Assembly (NCBI GenBank): GCA_024698885.1
Contig: JAILQQ010000130.1
Coordinates: forward strand, 1-63,628
Direction of reading: 5' to 3'
Length of the DNA stretch: 63,628 bases
DNA from: Lachnospiraceae bacterium
GTDB lineage: Bacteria > Bacillota > Clostridia > Lachnospirales > Lachnospiraceae
Shown: piece after piece, positions 63,498-63,628 of the stretch
Numbering within the stretch: position 1 is the stretch's first letter
Layout of the letters: each line of letters begins with the position of its first letter
Notes under the pieces: model-generated
What the model was told of the DNA's origin: nothing
Databases searched by the model: none
What the model saw: only the letters and a program-made list of their open reading frames with translations
Made by a program: the position numbers and the translations under genes

Positions 63498-63628
63498 ATG
63501 AGTAATTTTTTGGATCTGCTGGAAACAGTAAACGGGAAGGTAAACGGTTTTGTCTGGGGATTGCCCATGCTGATCCTGCTAGTCGGTACGGGGATCATCA
63601 TGACGGTGCTGACGAAATGCTTCCAGAT
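63498..63628 (+). CDS. Start of an AGCS-type alanine/sodium symporter (cut by window edge)
   Basis: The frame is open to the right edge; 43 residues are visible: 'MSNFLDLLETVNGKVNGFVWG' followed by a membrane segment 'LPMLILLVGTGIIMTVLTKCFQ'. This N-terminus is that of AGCS amino-acid:cation symporters (AlsT/DagA). The ribosome site GGAGG is at good distance. Confidence 0.75.
   Translation, partial: MSNFLDLLETVNGKVNGFVWGLPMLILLVGTGIIMTVLTKCFQ

Overview
The window looks like a chromosomal stretch of a Gram-positive clostridium, most likely Lachnospiraceae-like. Genes carry strong AGGAGG-type ribosome binding sites, promoters are close to TTGACA/TATAAT, and there is a Gram-positive (DinR-type) LexA box. 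Typical Clostridia genes are present (Y-family polymerase with a YolD-like partner, NhaC antiporter, RecD2, small double-glycine leader peptides, an AlkZ-related protein). Base composition is moderate and fairly even. No rRNA, canonical tRNA, transposase, integrase or CRISPR array was seen.

Region 1 (1-16.7 kb) is the unusual part. A tightly packed, partly overlapping plus-strand operon encodes the end of an unknown protein, an intact ClpP peptidase, a CbxX/SpoVK-type AAA+ ATPase, a MoxR ATPase, a metallopeptidase-like/vWA protein, three large unknown proteins, and a ~1113-residue HSP90/sacsin-type ATPase with a C-terminal DUF3883-like nuclease-type domain. The last gene is broken by a +1 frameshift at a five-C run. 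An XRE repressor faces it tail to tail. Two more unknown genes follow, then a 430-base non-coding stretch holding a perfect tRNA-like fold whose 'anticodon' loop has only 3 bases, enclosed by a longer closing stem. This resembles the tRNA-mimic module of bacterial Y RNAs. An unknown protein and a PPP-type phosphatase come next. Taken together this may be an RNA- or stress-sensing quality-control or conflict system with a dedicated protease; that is inference.

Region 2 (16.7-33.3 kb) holds a lipoprotein with calcium-loop-like repeats, a giant calpain-domain protein and a sirtuin (both minus strand), a PLP-dependent decarboxylase with a lipoprotein signal, an MBL-fold hydrolase, an SRAP DNA-crosslink repair protein, a ZnuA-type lipoprotein behind a perfect promoter with an operator-like palindrome, an AlkZ-related protein, a PEP/pyruvate-binding-domain protein, another lipoprotein, and FdhD.

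Region 3 (33.3-53.2 kb) is mostly housekeeping and accessory metabolism: NhaC antiporter with a structured leader, RecD2, asparaginase, a PEBP-like lipoprotein, a double-glycine peptide, D-allulose/tagatose 3-epimerase, HflX, an MNT/HEPN pair, MATE and nitroreductase, a small-molecule kinase-like protein, a dicarboxylate symporter with an N-terminal ATPase-like domain, a Y-family polymerase with YolD-like partner, AI-2E-family permease, HD hydrolase and an FGGY sugar kinase.

Region 4 (53.2-63.6 kb) holds a soluble PAS-PAS-MCP sensor, two double-glycine peptides beside a hybrid histidine kinase, a xylitol/sorbitol-type dehydrogenase, an ABC exporter, a cluster of perfect hairpins, Dtd, a LexA-controlled YolD-like gene that appears leaderless, a GH43 lipoprotein, and the start of an AGCS alanine symporter. 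The AGCS gene is preceded by a leader motif also found upstream of the PEP-binding gene at 28.6 kb.
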